Below, piece after piece: positions 52,261 to 61,882 of a stretch of DNA of 64,000 nt. The notes under the pieces are model-generated. The model ran no database searches and was not told the DNA's origin. It was given only the letters and a program-made list of their open reading frames with translations. The position numbers were made by a program, and so were the translations under genes. Numbering within the stretch: the first letter of the stretch is position 1; each line of letters starts with the position of its first letter. The DNA comes from Pseudactinotalea suaedae (GTDB lineage Bacteria > Actinomycetota > Actinomycetes > Actinomycetales > Beutenbergiaceae): assembly GCF_009733815.1 (NCBI RefSeq), contig NZ_WNXY01000001.1:62001-126000 (forward strand), written 5' to 3'.

Positions 52261-52843
52261 CCGGCGCAGTCCTTCCGAGGAGACGCCAGGTTCCGGGCAG
52301 CAGCAGGGCCGCCGCCGCAGCCTTGATCGCGTCACCGATGAGGAATGGCACCACTCCCAGGGCCAGCGCCTCGAGCAGACCGACGTGCAGCGACGCCATC
52401 AACCACGGAACCCCGAACGCATACACCGCGAGGGTCGAGACCGCGGCCGCGGCGATCGTGGCGAGCGGCGACCGGTCCGCGCGGCGGCGGGCAGCCGCAC
52501 CCGCGTGCGCGGCGGCCGCGACGTAACCCACGACGTAGCCGTAGGAGGCGGAGGCCCATCCGGCGCCCTGCTCGGCGAAGATCGGCACTCCCGCGGTCCC
52601 GAGCCCCAGGTACAGCACGGTGCTCAGGAGCGCGCGCCCTGGCCCGAGCGCCAGGCCGGTCAGCAGCACCGCGAACGTGGACAGCGACAACGGCACCGGG
52701 GTGAAGGGGAGCGGCACGACCAGCTGGGAGAAGACCGCGATGAGCATCGTCCCGGCGACCACGAGCGCGGCGTCACGGGCGCGAGAGGCCGATCCGAGGT
52801 CGGCGAGCACGGGCGCGCGGCGTGGGGCGGTGGCGATCGTCAT
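52247..52843 (-). CDS. bioY: Biotin transporter substrate-binding protein BioY
   Basis: S-component of an ECF-type biotin importer. 198 residues with about six membrane helices. P-L-P-F-T-P-V-P-L-S-L-S-T-F-A-V-L-L (about 49-66) and L-G-L-G-T-A-G-V-P-I-F (about 84-94) are BioY hallmarks. No ECF ATPase or T-component gene is nearby; some BioY proteins work alone or share modules. ATG 52843 has AGGGAG at 6 nt. Likely repressed by biotin through a site upstream; a 12-bp palindrome is present at 52924-52935. Confidence 0.93.
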   Translation of the reverse strand: MTIATAPRRAPVLADLGSASRARDAALVVAGTMLIAVFSQLVVPLPFTPVPLSLSTFAVLLTGLALGPGRALLSTVLYLGLGTAGVPIFAEQGAGWASASYGYVVGYVAAAAHAGAAARRRADRSPLATIAAAAVSTLAVYAFGVPWLMASLHVGLLEALALGVVPFLIGDAIKAAAAALLLPGTWRLLGRTAPDARG

Positions 52844-52923
52844 GAGGCTCCCTGAGACGGTGCAGGCGAGGCGGGGCGCCATCGCTCGCTCGACGGTATC
52901 CACGACGGCAGTGCATCACGAGC

Positions 52924-52935
52924 GTCGGCGCCGAC
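52924..52935. promoter_or_regulatory. Perfect 12-bp palindrome upstream of bioY
   Basis: GTCGGCGCCGAC, 81 bp upstream of the bioY start, in the gap between bioY and the end of lhr. A second palindrome, CAACGTTG, abuts it. Candidate operator for a biotin regulator (BirA or BioQ type); unproven. Confidence 0.4.
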
Positions 52936-52969
52936 AACGTTGCCCCGACGAGGTTGGATGATCCGCCAG

Positions 52970-55900
52970 TCACCGGCGGAGCCGCAGACCTCGGGGCGTC
53001 GCGATGAAACCGGCGTTCGTGAGGGCGTTGGCGAGGGCGGGCTGCGACGCCAACGCTGAACCGCCATCGGTCTTGCTGACGGTGAACCGGCCCAGCGATC
53101 CGGCACGCGCGTGCCCGGCCAGCTCGGTAGCGGCTGCCGCCAGCCGGGCCTCGTCGGTCGTGAAGGACAGCAGCGTCTTGGCACCGCGCTCCAGGTAGAG
53201 CGCCGGGGTGCCACCCACCAGCACCACGCTCGCACCCACCTTGCGACCGGGTCGGTGCCCGCTGCGTTCCTCGAGCAGCCCGACCGGCTCCGGCCAGGGA
53301 AGCGCCGCGCCGTAGGGGTTGGCCGGATCGGTCGCCGCGAGCAGCATCGCCGGTGCGGTCTCGATCTCGCGTGCCGCGCCCCGCATCGCCTCGACCGCAT
53401 CGGGCAGCGCGAACTGCGCCGCGCCCAGCCCTTCGACGAAGTACCCGCGACGCACCTGCCCGTTCTCCTCGGCGCTCGACAGCACCGAGTAGACCGTCGA
53501 GAAGCCGCCGGTGAGGCTCTCGGGAACGGTGCCGCGCACCACCAGCCCGTCGCGGTCCAGCAGCGACAGCGCGCGCGCGGCGCGACGTCGTTGGTCGTCG
53601 GCACGCTCACCCACCAGGCTCCATCGCCCGACGGCGTCCGGTGGCATCGCCAGCCCGCTCGTCGAAGCCGGCCGGGAGCCGCCACCGAGCGCGGCCGTGC
53701 GCAGCGCCGTGGTCCGCAGCGACCGGGGTCGTGGCCGGCGCGTGCTCCGGGTGCCCGGCCGCGCAGCCGCTCCCAGCCTCGCCCGCAGCGGCGCCAGCGT
53801 GTCGTTGGTGACCCAGCCCGCCCAGACCAGCTCCCAGAGCGCGTCGACGAGCGCTGCGCCCGAGGGCGTCTCACCTCGCCCCTGCCACGCACCCTGCACC
53901 TGCGCCACGACCTCGCGCGCGAACCGGCCGCCCCCGCCGGCCAGTGCGTCGATCAGCTGCTCATGAGCATCGGTGAGCACCAGATCACCCAGGTCGGGAG
54001 CGAGGTCGGCCACCGCGTCCGCGGGCAGCAGCGTGACCCAGCCGTCGGCGCCGGGCCCGGAGCCCGCGCCGACCCACACGACCTCGCCCGCGCTGGTGAG
54101 CTCGTCGAGCAGGTCGGGGGAGTAGCCGCGCACCCGGGCCGGCAGGATCAGCCCCTCGAGGGCCGAGGCGGCCACGGGCGTCCCCGCCAACGCCTCCACG
54201 GCCGCCGCCACGCCGTCGACACCTCGCAGCCGCCCGAGGTGGTGCCAGGTCGGGAGGAACACCCCCAGGGTCGCGGGCGGCACGGCCTCGACCTCCGCGC
54301 GCAGCGCTGCGAGCGACCGCCGTCGGACCCGGCGCAGCACCTCGGCGTCGCAGTAGTCCGGCCCGGGCATCGCGGCGCTGGCGGGCGAGTGCGCGTCGAC
54401 CGGGCGCAGCGATCCCTCGGCGAGCACGTTGCGGTCGGTGAGCGTGGCCAGCACCGGCAGCACCGCACCGACGCCCAGCCCGAACCGGGCCGCCACCTCT
54501 CCGGCGCGGAACGGTCCGTGCGTGCGCGCGTGCCGTCGCACCAGGTCGGTCAGCGCCTCGGGCACCTGATCCAGGAACGCATCCGGGAGCCCGACCGGGA
54601 GCGGCACCCCGAGCGCGTCACGCAACCGACCGGCATCCTCGACGACGGCCCACTGCTGCTCGCCCGCGACCCGGACGCCGATGACCCGCCGCGCAGCGGC
54701 GAGGTCGAGCAACCAGCCCTCGACCTGGTCGGGCTCGACCGCCCGCGAGGCGAGCTCCGCCGTCGGGATCGGTCCGAGGAGCCGCACCAGGTCCAGGACC
54801 CCCTCGGCGTCCTTGGCGCGCATGCGCTCGGTGCGGAAACCGACCTCCGCCTCGACCGAGGCGAGCGCGCCGACGTCGAGGAGGTCCGCGACATCGGTCA
54901 GTCCCTCGCCGAGCAGGTCCGAGAGCAGGCTGGGGTCGAGCGTGAGCGCCGCGGCGCGTCGCTCGGCCAGCGGAGCGTCGCCCTCGTAGAGGAACTGCGC
55001 CACGTAGGAGAAGAGCAGCGACTGCGCGAACGGCGACGGCGTGGGTGTGCTCACCTCGACCACACGGATCCGGCGCGCCCGCAGGTCGTTCATCAGCTGC
55101 ACCAGGGCGGGCACGTCGAAGTCGTCCTGCAGGCACTCCCGCACGGCCTCCAGCACCACCGGGAAGTCCGGGTAGTCCGCGGCGACCGCGAGCAGCTGCG
55201 CGCTGCGCTGCCGTTGCTGCCAGAGCGGCTGCCGCCGGTCGGGGCGCCGGCGGGGCAGCAGCAGCGACCGTGCTGCCGCCTCCCGGAACCGGGCAGCGAA
55301 GTGCGCCGAACCACCCAAGGACGCCACCACCTCACCGGTCAGGGTCTCCGGGTCGAGCAGCAGGTCCTCCGCGGTCACGGCGACCTCGGCCGCCACGGCC
55401 TCGCCGTCGGCCGAGCCCCAGTCGCTCTCCCACGAGGCATCGGGCAGCCGCAGCACGATGCCGTCGTCGGAATGCATCGCCGCCACGTCGGCGCCCAGCC
55501 GGTCCCGCAGGCGTGCCGCGAGCACCAGCGCCCAGGGGGCGTGGACCTCGGCACCGAACGGCGAGTGGATCACCACGCGCCAGTCGCCGAGCTCGTCACG
55601 GAACCGCTCGACGACGATCACCCGGTCGGTCGCGAGCCGGCCGGTGGCCTCCTCCTGGTCCCGCAGATAGGTGAGCAGGTTGTCGCGAGCCCAGTCGTCG
55701 AGCCCCCAGCCGTCGAGCGACGCCGGAGCGAACTTGGCCTCGGCGACCTCGCGCATCATCGCGCCCATCGCCGCGCCGAGCTCCGCCGGCCGGCCCGGGG
55801 CGTCGCCCTTCCAGAACGGCAGGCGGCCCGGCAGCCCGGGCGCCGGGGAGACCAGCACCCGGTCGGGTGTGATGTCCTCGATGCGCCAGGTCGAGGAGCC

Positions 55901-57763
55901 GAGCGTGAAGGTGTCGCCCACGCGGGACTCGTAGACCATCTCCTCGTCGAGCTCGCCCACCCGGCGACCGCCGCGTGCGGCCGCGGTGTCGGTGCCGACC
56001 ACGTACACCCCGTACAGGCCGCGATCGGGGATGGTGCCGCCGCTGGTGGCGGCGAGGCGGAGCGCACCCGGGCGCCCGCTGATCACCCCGGCTACGCGAT
56101 CCCACACGATCCGCGGACGCAGCTCGGCGAAGTCCTCGCTCGGGTAACGCCCGGCGAGCATGTCGAGAACCCCGTGGACGACGGCGTCGCTCACCTGGGC
56201 GAACGGGCTCGCCCTGCGGACGAGCGACATCAGGGCGGCGACCTCCCAGTCCTGGGTCGCGACCATCGCGACGACCTGCTGGGCCAGCACGTCCAACGGG
56301 TTCATCGGTACCTTGACGGCCTCGATCCGGCCCTCGCGTGCGCGGACCGAGGCGGTCGCGGCGGCGAGCAGGTCGCCCCGGTGGGTCGGCAGCACCACGC
56401 CGTGCGACGTGGCCCCGACCTGGTGGCCGGCGCGCCCGATCCGCTGCAGCGCGCTGGCGACCGACGGCGGCGCACCGACCTGCACCACCAGGTCGACCGC
56501 CCCCATGTCGATCCCGAGCTCCAGCGAGCTGGTGGCGACGACCGACCGCAGGGTGCCGGACTTGAGCGCCGTCTCGATGCTCGTGCGCTGCTCCCGGCTC
56601 ATCGATCCGTGGTGGGCCCGTGCGATCACCGCCTCGGCAGGCACCGCGAGCCCGGCTCCCGATTGCGCCTGCGTGGCCGCCGGCCAGGCCGCGCCCGCGT
56701 CGCGATCCGGCTCCTCGCCGCGCTCCGCCGCGAGCCGCGCGGCCTGCACCTCGTTGATCCTCGACGTCAGCCGCTCTGCGCCGCGACGGGAGTTGGTGAA
56801 CACGATCGTCGAGCGGTGGCTCGTGATCAGGTCGACGACGCGCTCGGTGACGTGCGGCCAGATCGAACCGGCAGCGGCACGATCCGCGACCAGCGGGCCG
56901 GCCGCGGAGCCCGACAGGTCGGGGCCCGACAGATCGGCGCCCAGCACGTCCGAGCCGGGCGTGGGTGCCGGGGCGATGTCGGCCAGATCGGGCACCGGCA
57001 CCACCACGTCGATGCGGAGGTCCTTGCTCGAGGGCGGCTGGACCACACGGGTGGTGCGACCGCCGTCGGACAGGGCTCGCGAGCCCGAGAGGAACGCGGC
57101 CACGGTCTCGACCGGCCGAACCGTGGCAGACAGCCCGACCCGCTGCGCCGGACGTTCGAGAAGCTCGTCGAGGCGTTCCAGCGACAACGCCAGGTGGGCG
57201 CCTCGCTTGGTGCCGGCGAGAGCGTGGATCTCGTCGACGATGACGGTCTCCACACCGGCGAGGCCGGCACGCGCGGCCGAGGTGAGGACCAGGAACAGCG
57301 ACTCGGGCGTGGTGATGAGCACGTCGGGCGGTTTGGTGGCGAAGGTGCGGCGCTCGTTCGCGGGGGTGTCGCCGGTGCGGACCCCGACGCGCACGTCTGC
57401 GGCGCCGACACCCTGCGCGGCAGCCGCTGCGCCGATCCCGACCAGCGGCGAGCGGAGGTTGCGCTCCACGTCGGCTGCGAGCGCCTTGAGCGGCGAGACG
57501 TACAGCACCCGGCAGCGGTGGGTCGGGTCCTCGGGGACCGGCTCGGTGAGCAGCCTGTCGATGGCGGCGAGGAAGGCTGCCAGCGTCTTGCCCGACCCGG
57601 TCGGCGCCACCACCAGGGCGTGCTCGCCGGACCCGATCGCCTCCCATGCGCCCGCCTGCGCCGCGGTGGGCCCCTCGAACGCCCCGGCGAACCAGGTGCG
57701 GGTGGGCACGCTGAACCGCGACAACGGGTCCTCGGGCGCGCTCGCTGGGCTCACGAGGGCCAT
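52970..57763 (-). CDS. lhr: Large ATP-dependent helicase Lhr
   Basis: Superfamily 2 DNA helicase, 3'-5', implicated in DNA repair. 1597 residues, full-length. Motif I A-P-T-G-S-G-K-T (about 52-59), motif II D-E-I-H (about 180-183), motif III-VI region with S-A-T-V-R-P-V, Q-R-I-G-R-A-G-H. A winged helix and the Lhr core follow, then a long C-terminal half (Lhr-CTD). ATG 57763 was chosen because M-A-L-V-S fits homologues and removes a Cys/Arg-rich extension. nei nearby suggests shared repair context. Confidence 0.95.
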   Translation of the reverse strand: MALVSPASAPEDPLSRFSVPTRTWFAGAFEGPTAAQAGAWEAIGSGEHALVVAPTGSGKTLAAFLAAIDRLLTEPVPEDPTHRCRVLYVSPLKALAADVERNLRSPLVGIGAAAAAQGVGAADVRVGVRTGDTPANERRTFATKPPDVLITTPESLFLVLTSAARAGLAGVETVIVDEIHALAGTKRGAHLALSLERLDELLERPAQRVGLSATVRPVETVAAFLSGSRALSDGGRTTRVVQPPSSKDLRIDVVVPVPDLADIAPAPTPGSDVLGADLSGPDLSGSAAGPLVADRAAAGSIWPHVTERVVDLITSHRSTIVFTNSRRGAERLTSRINEVQAARLAAERGEEPDRDAGAAWPAATQAQSGAGLAVPAEAVIARAHHGSMSREQRTSIETALKSGTLRSVVATSSLELGIDMGAVDLVVQVGAPPSVASALQRIGRAGHQVGATSHGVVLPTHRGDLLAAATASVRAREGRIEAVKVPMNPLDVLAQQVVAMVATQDWEVAALMSLVRRASPFAQVSDAVVHGVLDMLAGRYPSEDFAELRPRIVWDRVAGVISGRPGALRLAATSGGTIPDRGLYGVYVVGTDTAAARGGRRVGELDEEMVYESRVGDTFTLGSSTWRIEDITPDRVLVSPAPGLPGRLPFWKGDAPGRPAELGAAMGAMMREVAEAKFAPASLDGWGLDDWARDNLLTYLRDQEEATGRLATDRVIVVERFRDELGDWRVVIHSPFGAEVHAPWALVLAARLRDRLGADVAAMHSDDGIVLRLPDASWESDWGSADGEAVAAEVAVTAEDLLLDPETLTGEVVASLGGSAHFAARFREAAARSLLLPRRRPDRRQPLWQQRQRSAQLLAVAADYPDFPVVLEAVRECLQDDFDVPALVQLMNDLRARRIRVVEVSTPTPSPFAQSLLFSYVAQFLYEGDAPLAERRAAALTLDPSLLSDLLGEGLTDVADLLDVGALASVEAEVGFRTERMRAKDAEGVLDLVRLLGPIPTAELASRAVEPDQVEGWLLDLAAARRVIGVRVAGEQQWAVVEDAGRLRDALGVPLPVGLPDAFLDQVPEALTDLVRRHARTHGPFRAGEVAARFGLGVGAVLPVLATLTDRNVLAEGSLRPVDAHSPASAAMPGPDYCDAEVLRRVRRRSLAALRAEVEAVPPATLGVFLPTWHHLGRLRGVDGVAAAVEALAGTPVAASALEGLILPARVRGYSPDLLDELTSAGEVVWVGAGSGPGADGWVTLLPADAVADLAPDLGDLVLTDAHEQLIDALAGGGGRFAREVVAQVQGAWQGRGETPSGAALVDALWELVWAGWVTNDTLAPLRARLGAAARPGTRSTRRPRPRSLRTTALRTAALGGGSRPASTSGLAMPPDAVGRWSLVGERADDQRRRAARALSLLDRDGLVVRGTVPESLTGGFSTVYSVLSSAEENGQVRRGYFVEGLGAAQFALPDAVEAMRGAAREIETAPAMLLAATDPANPYGAALPWPEPVGLLEERSGHRPGRKVGASVVLVGGTPALYLERGAKTLLSFTTDEARLAAAATELAGHARAGSLGRFTVSKTDGGSALASQPALANALTNAGFIATPRGLRLRR

Positions 57764-57900
57764 GGTGTCACCCACCACCGACAAGCACGGGCGGCGACAG
57801 CGGGCGCAGCCACCCAGGCGCCGACACCGATCACGCCGGCATCGCTCACCGCGTGCCGGAGGGGCGGCGGCTGTCACCGGTATCGGCGAGGATGGATGCC

Positions 57901-58443
57901 ATGAGCGAGCACGCTGTCCTCGATCCCGTCCGCGCGATCCTGTCCGACGCCTTCGACCGCGTGGCCGAGCAGGTCGACGCCGTGGCGACCGATCTGTCGG
58001 TCGATGACGCCGTGTGGCGTCCGGACCCGGATGCCAACTCGATCGCGTGGCTGCTGTGGCACCTGACGCGTGTGCAGGACGACCACGTCGCCGGGCTGGC
58101 GGGGACCGAGCAGGTGTGGACGTCGCAGGGCTTCTACGACCGGTTCGGGCTGCCGTTCGAGCCGACGTCGCACGGATACGGTCACAGCAGCGAGGACGTC
58201 GCCCAGGTACGCACGCCGCCGTCGCAGCTGGCCGAGTACCACCGGGCCGTCCGTGAGGCCACCGGCCGCTACCTCGAGACGCTCACGCCCGCCGAGCTCG
58301 ACCGTGTCGTCGACACCTCCTGGGACCCACCCGTGACGGTCGCGGTGCGGCTGGTCAGCGTGATCGACGACTGCGGGGAGCACGTCGGCCAGGCCGCCTA
58401 CGTCAAGGGGCTCGCGCAGCGGCGCGGGCGCACCAGCGCGTGA
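57901..58443 (+). CDS. DinB/DUF664 family protein (mycothiol-dependent type)
   Basis: A 180-residue four-helix DinB-fold protein. W-L-L-W-H-L-T-R-V-Q-D-D-H (about 44-56) supplies a first metal His pair, and D-C-G-E-H-V-G-Q-A-A-Y (about 157-167) the last His. Actinobacterial relatives act as mycothiol S-transferases or isomerases; the substrate here is unknown. ATG 57901 follows GAGGATGG; ATG 57892 is an alternative. DUF3046 gene overlaps its stop (GTGA). Confidence 0.82.
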   Translation: MSEHAVLDPVRAILSDAFDRVAEQVDAVATDLSVDDAVWRPDPDANSIAWLLWHLTRVQDDHVAGLAGTEQVWTSQGFYDRFGLPFEPTSHGYGHSSEDVAQVRTPPSQLAEYHRAVREATGRYLETLTPAELDRVVDTSWDPPVTVAVRLVSVIDDCGEHVGQAAYVKGLAQRRGRTSA

Positions 58444-58664
58444 AGCACAGCGAGTTCTGGGCGGCGATGGAGGCGGCGTTCGGGGACCGGGCGACCTCCG
58501 TCGCAGCCGACCTCGTGCTCGGCACGCTCGATCACCGCACCGGGGAGCAGGCCCTGGCCGAGGGGGAGCCGCCGCGCCGGGTGTGGGAGGCGATCTGCGA
58601 GGCGCAGCAGCTGCCCGACGAGCTGCGCTGGCATCACCGCCGGGAGCGTCCACGGCGGCGTTGA
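58440..58664 (+). CDS. DUF3046 family protein
   Basis: A 74-residue conserved actinobacterial protein: K-H-S-E-F-W-A-A-M-E-A-A-F-G near the start, D-L-V-L-G-T-L-D-H-R-T-G-E-Q-A-L, V-W-E-A-I-C-E-A. Function unknown. In relatives the gene is normally just upstream of recA, but here recA does not follow within the 5.3 kb to the window end. GTG start overlaps the DUF664 stop. Confidence 0.88.
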   Translation: MKHSEFWAAMEAAFGDRATSVAADLVLGTLDHRTGEQALAEGEPPRRVWEAICEAQQLPDELRWHHRRERPRRR

Positions 58665-58684
58665 CGCGGGGCTACGGTGGTCGG

Positions 58685-59254
58685 ATGGCGATCCTCCACA
58701 AGGCCACCCTCGTTCCCTCCAAGGGAGAGCTCATGGCCGCCTGGCTGCCCGAGCAGCCCTGGTACGACGGCGCGAACCCGGCCCGGCCTCAGCCGGTGGC
58801 CAGCTTCCGCTTCGACGACCCGGCCGGAGAGGTCGGGATCGAGACGATGCTGCTGACCACCGGTGACGGCGGTGATCTCTGGCAGGTCCCGCTCACCTAC
58901 CGCGGGAGCCCGCTCGACGGCGGTGGCGCTCACCTCATCGGCACGCTCGAGCACTCGGTGCTCGGCACCCGGTACGTCTACGACGCGCTCGGGGACCCGG
59001 TCTACCTCGAGGTGGTCAAGGAGGCGATCTCCGGCCGTGGGGGTGAGGCGGATCTGGTGCGCGACCTCGGCGACGGCAGCACCGAGGAGGTCGCCAAGAC
59101 GATGGTCGTGCGCGGCACGGGCGGCGGCGGCGTCGACGTCACGATCGAGCGCACGCCGCAGCCGGCCGCCGAGGCCGACATGGCCGACGGGTCCGGCGTG
59201 CTGATCGGGTGGCGCGCCGCGGCGCCCGACCTGGTGCTCGCGCGGCTCAGCTAG
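58685..59254 (+). CDS. Maltokinase N-terminal cap-like protein
   Basis: A 189-residue protein resembling the N-terminal cap of actinobacterial maltokinase (CG0192-related): L-H-K-A-T-L-V-P-S-K-G-E-L-M-A-A-W-L-P (about 4-22) and L-L-T-T-G-D-G-G-D-L-W-Q-V-P-L-T-Y-R. The kinase part is absent, so it cannot phosphorylate maltose by itself; it may be regulatory. ATG start has TACGGT 6 nt upstream: leaderless. Confidence 0.8.
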   Translation: MAILHKATLVPSKGELMAAWLPEQPWYDGANPARPQPVASFRFDDPAGEVGIETMLLTTGDGGDLWQVPLTYRGSPLDGGGAHLIGTLEHSVLGTRYVYDALGDPVYLEVVKEAISGRGGEADLVRDLGDGSTEEVAKTMVVRGTGGGGVDVTIERTPQPAAEADMADGSGVLIGWRAAAPDLVLARLS

Positions 59255-59299
59255 CCTCGGCTCCCCGCCTCACGTTCCTAGGTTGCTAGCATTCGGATC

Positions 59300-60226
59300 G
59301 TGTCGAGCGAACCGCTGATCCAGGCCGTCGGGCTGCGGAAGACCTTCGGGGACTTCACCGCCGTCGACGGCATCGACGTCGAGGTCGCGCCGGGGGAGTC
59401 GTTCGGGTTCCTCGGCCCGAACGGCGCCGGCAAGACCTCGACGATGAAGATCATCGGGTGCACCTCGCCCGCCAGCGGCGGCACGATCAGGATCCTCGGG
59501 ATGGACCCCGCGACCGAGGCCAGCAGGATCAAGGCGCGGCTCGGCGTCGTGCCGCAGGAGGACGCGCTCGACGCGGACCTGACCGTCTTCGAGAACCTGC
59601 TGGTCTACGGACGCTACTTCGGGCTCCCGCGCGCGACGGTGCGGGCGCGTGCCGACGAGCTGCTGGAGTTCGCCCAGCTGGTCGACAAGCGCGACGAGAT
59701 CGTCGAGAAGCTCTCCGGAGGCATGAAGCGTCGCCTCACGATCGCCCGCGGGCTGATCAACACGCCGCAGATCGTGCTGCTCGACGAGCCCACCACCGGG
59801 CTGGACCCGCAGGCGCGGCACATCCTCTGGGACCGGCTGTTCCGGCTCAAGCGGGAAGGCGTGACGCTGGTCCTCACCACCCACTACATGGACGAGGCGG
59901 AACAGCTCTGCGATCGGCTCGTGGTCATGGACAAGGGCCGGATCGTGGCGGAGGGATCGCCACGAGCACTGATAGCCGAGCACGCGTCGCGCGAGGTGCT
60001 CGAGCTGCGCTTCGACGTCACCGACCACGCCGAGCGCGCAGGCGACGTGGCGGGTATCGGTCGCGTCGAGGTGCTCGCCGATCGGCTGCTGCTCTACGTC
60101 GAGAACGGTGACGACGCGCTGGAGGCCGTCACCGCCCGCGGTGCGCACCCGATGTCCTCGCTGGTGCGGCGGGCATCGCTGGAGGACGTGTTCCTGCGTC
60201 TGACCGGGCGGAGCCTCATCGAATGA
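59300..60226 (+). CDS. ABC transporter ATP-binding protein (NodI/DrrA type)
   Basis: ATPase of an ABC-2 exporter. 308 residues. Walker A G-P-N-G-A-G-K-T-S (about 39-47), Q-loop V-P-Q-E-D, signature L-S-G-G-M-K-R-R (about 138-145), Walker B I-V-L-L-D-E-P (about 157-163), H-loop T-T-H-Y. Substrate unknown; relatives export drugs, lipooligosaccharides or lipids. TAGCAT lies 7 nt before GTG 59300 (leaderless). Forms an operon with two permeases through 4-bp and 1-bp overlaps. Confidence 0.93.
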   Translation: MSSEPLIQAVGLRKTFGDFTAVDGIDVEVAPGESFGFLGPNGAGKTSTMKIIGCTSPASGGTIRILGMDPATEASRIKARLGVVPQEDALDADLTVFENLLVYGRYFGLPRATVRARADELLEFAQLVDKRDEIVEKLSGGMKRRLTIARGLINTPQIVLLDEPTTGLDPQARHILWDRLFRLKREGVTLVLTTHYMDEAEQLCDRLVVMDKGRIVAEGSPRALIAEHASREVLELRFDVTDHAERAGDVAGIGRVEVLADRLLLYVENGDDALEAVTARGAHPMSSLVRRASLEDVFLRLTGRSLIE

Positions 60227-61056
60227 CGGCGACAGCACGAACCGAGGTGGGCACCGCCGTCGACCGCCCGAGCGGTGGCTGGCGAGCCGTGCTCGCCTAC
60301 TGGATGGCCGTGTACAAGCGGGTCTGGAAGGGGACGATCATCTCGTCCCTCCTGGCGCCCCTGGCGTATCTCGCGGGCATGGGCATCGGGCTGGGTTCGT
60401 TGATCGACTCGGGTGGCCGTACCGCGGTCGAGGGTGTGTCGTACCTGGCGTTCGTGGCCACCGGGCTGCTGGCCGCGCAAGCGATGCAGACCGGGGTGGG
60501 CGAGGCGACGTTCCCGGTGATGGGTGCGATCAAGTGGCACCACACCTACGAGGCGATGCTGGCGACGCCGCTGCGGGTGCAGGACCTGGTGCGCGGTCAC
60601 GTCGTCTACGTGAGCATCCGGCTCGCGATCACGACCGGGGTGTTCGCGGCGGTGGCGCTCGCGCTCGGCGCCATGTCCGGCTGGGGCGTGCTCGCAGCGG
60701 TGGTGCTGGCGATCCTCGGCGGGCTCGCGTTCGCGATGCCGGTCTACCTGTACTCCTGCCGCGTGCGCTCGGAGCAGGGCTACAACGTGCTGAGCCGGTT
60801 CATCATCATGCCGCTGTTCCTGTTCTCGGGGACGTTCTTCCCGATCTCCCAGCTGCCCGCCTGGTTGCAGGTTCTCGGCTGGATCTCGCCGCTCACGCAC
60901 GCCGGCGCGCTGACCCGGGCGGCTGCGCTCGGGCCGGCGTCGCCGTTCGCACTGGGCCTCGGCGACTACCTGCTGCACATCGGATACCTGCTGCTGTGGG
61001 CGGTGGCCGGCTACCTGCTCGGTGTGCGCGCCCTCCGCTCACGGATGGAGGCCTGA
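60223..61056 (+). CDS. ABC-2 type transporter permease
   Basis: A 277-residue inner-membrane permease with about six helices. The NodJ-like core is seen in A-L-G-A-M-S-G-W-G-V-L-A and F-I-I-M-P-L-F-L-F-S-G-T-F-F-P-I-S-Q-L-P (about 188-207). ATG start overlaps the ATPase stop (ATGA). Pairs with the following, similar permease as a heterodimer. Confidence 0.9.
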   Translation: MTATARTEVGTAVDRPSGGWRAVLAYWMAVYKRVWKGTIISSLLAPLAYLAGMGIGLGSLIDSGGRTAVEGVSYLAFVATGLLAAQAMQTGVGEATFPVMGAIKWHHTYEAMLATPLRVQDLVRGHVVYVSIRLAITTGVFAAVALALGAMSGWGVLAAVVLAILGGLAFAMPVYLYSCRVRSEQGYNVLSRFIIMPLFLFSGTFFPISQLPAWLQVLGWISPLTHAGALTRAAALGPASPFALGLGDYLLHIGYLLLWAVAGYLLGVRALRSRMEA

Positions 61057-61877
61057 TGGCGACCACGCCGCCCGAGGCGACCGGCCGCCGTCGACCACGG
61101 CTGCCGTTCCCGGTGGCGTTCGCGCTGCCGCTCGCGCTCGTGGAGCGCAACGCACGCGCGGCGCGGCACTTCTGGCTGACGATCGTGTCGGGGTTCTTCG
61201 AGCCGGTCTTCTACCTGTTCGCGATGGGGGTGGGGATCGGTGCGCTGGTCGGGAGCGTCGAGGTCGACGGCCGCGCCATCCCGTACGGCGTGTTCGTGGC
61301 GCCGGCGCTGATGGCGACGTCGGCGATGAACGGTGCCGTGTACGACTCGACCCAGAACGTGTTCTGGAAGCTGCGGTTCGCCAAGACGTACGACACCGCG
61401 CTCAGCACACCGATGCGGCCGACCGACGTCGCGATCGGCGAGATCTCCTGGGCGCTGCTGCGCGGGCTGATGTACTCGACGGCGTTCCTGGCCGTGGCCG
61501 CGCTCGGCGGGTTCGTGCACAGCTGGTGGGCGCTGCTCGCGATCCCCGCATGCACGTTGATCGGTCTCGCGTTCGCCTCGGTCGGGATGGCGGCCACGAC
61601 GTTCATGAGCAGCTGGACGCACCTGGAGTACGTGCAGCTGGCGATCCTGCCGATGTTCCTGTTCTCGGCGACGTTCTACCCGCTGTCCACCTATCCCGAG
61701 GCGTTGCAATGGGTGGTGCAGGCGACCCCGCTGTACCACGGGGTCGATCTGGTGCGCGGGCTGATGATGGGGGAGCTGCACACCGGGCTGCTCGTGCACG
61801 TCGCCTATCTCGCCCTCTTCGGTGCCTTCGGGATCTGGGCGACCGCGAAGCGGATCGAACGGCTGCTGCTCACCTGA
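61056..61877 (+). CDS. ABC-2 type transporter permease
   Basis: A 273-residue permease, about six helices, related to the preceding one: V-F-Y-L-F-A-M-G-V-G-I-G-A-L-V-G near the start and I-L-P-M-F-L-F-S-A-T-F-Y-P-L-S-T-Y-P (about 201-218). ATG shares one base with the upstream TGA, ensuring coupled translation. Last gene of the exporter operon; 5 bp from a convergent gene. Confidence 0.9.
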   Translation: MATTPPEATGRRRPRLPFPVAFALPLALVERNARAARHFWLTIVSGFFEPVFYLFAMGVGIGALVGSVEVDGRAIPYGVFVAPALMATSAMNGAVYDSTQNVFWKLRFAKTYDTALSTPMRPTDVAIGEISWALLRGLMYSTAFLAVAALGGFVHSWWALLAIPACTLIGLAFASVGMAATTFMSSWTHLEYVQLAILPMFLFSATFYPLSTYPEALQWVVQATPLYHGVDLVRGLMMGELHTGLLVHVAYLALFGAFGIWATAKRIERLLLT

Positions 61878-61882
61878 GCCGG

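Noticed and set aside
53111-57904. 1597-codon open frame on the plus strand opposite lhr
   Set aside because: Arg/Gly/His-rich with no family features and wholly antisense to a complete helicase gene.
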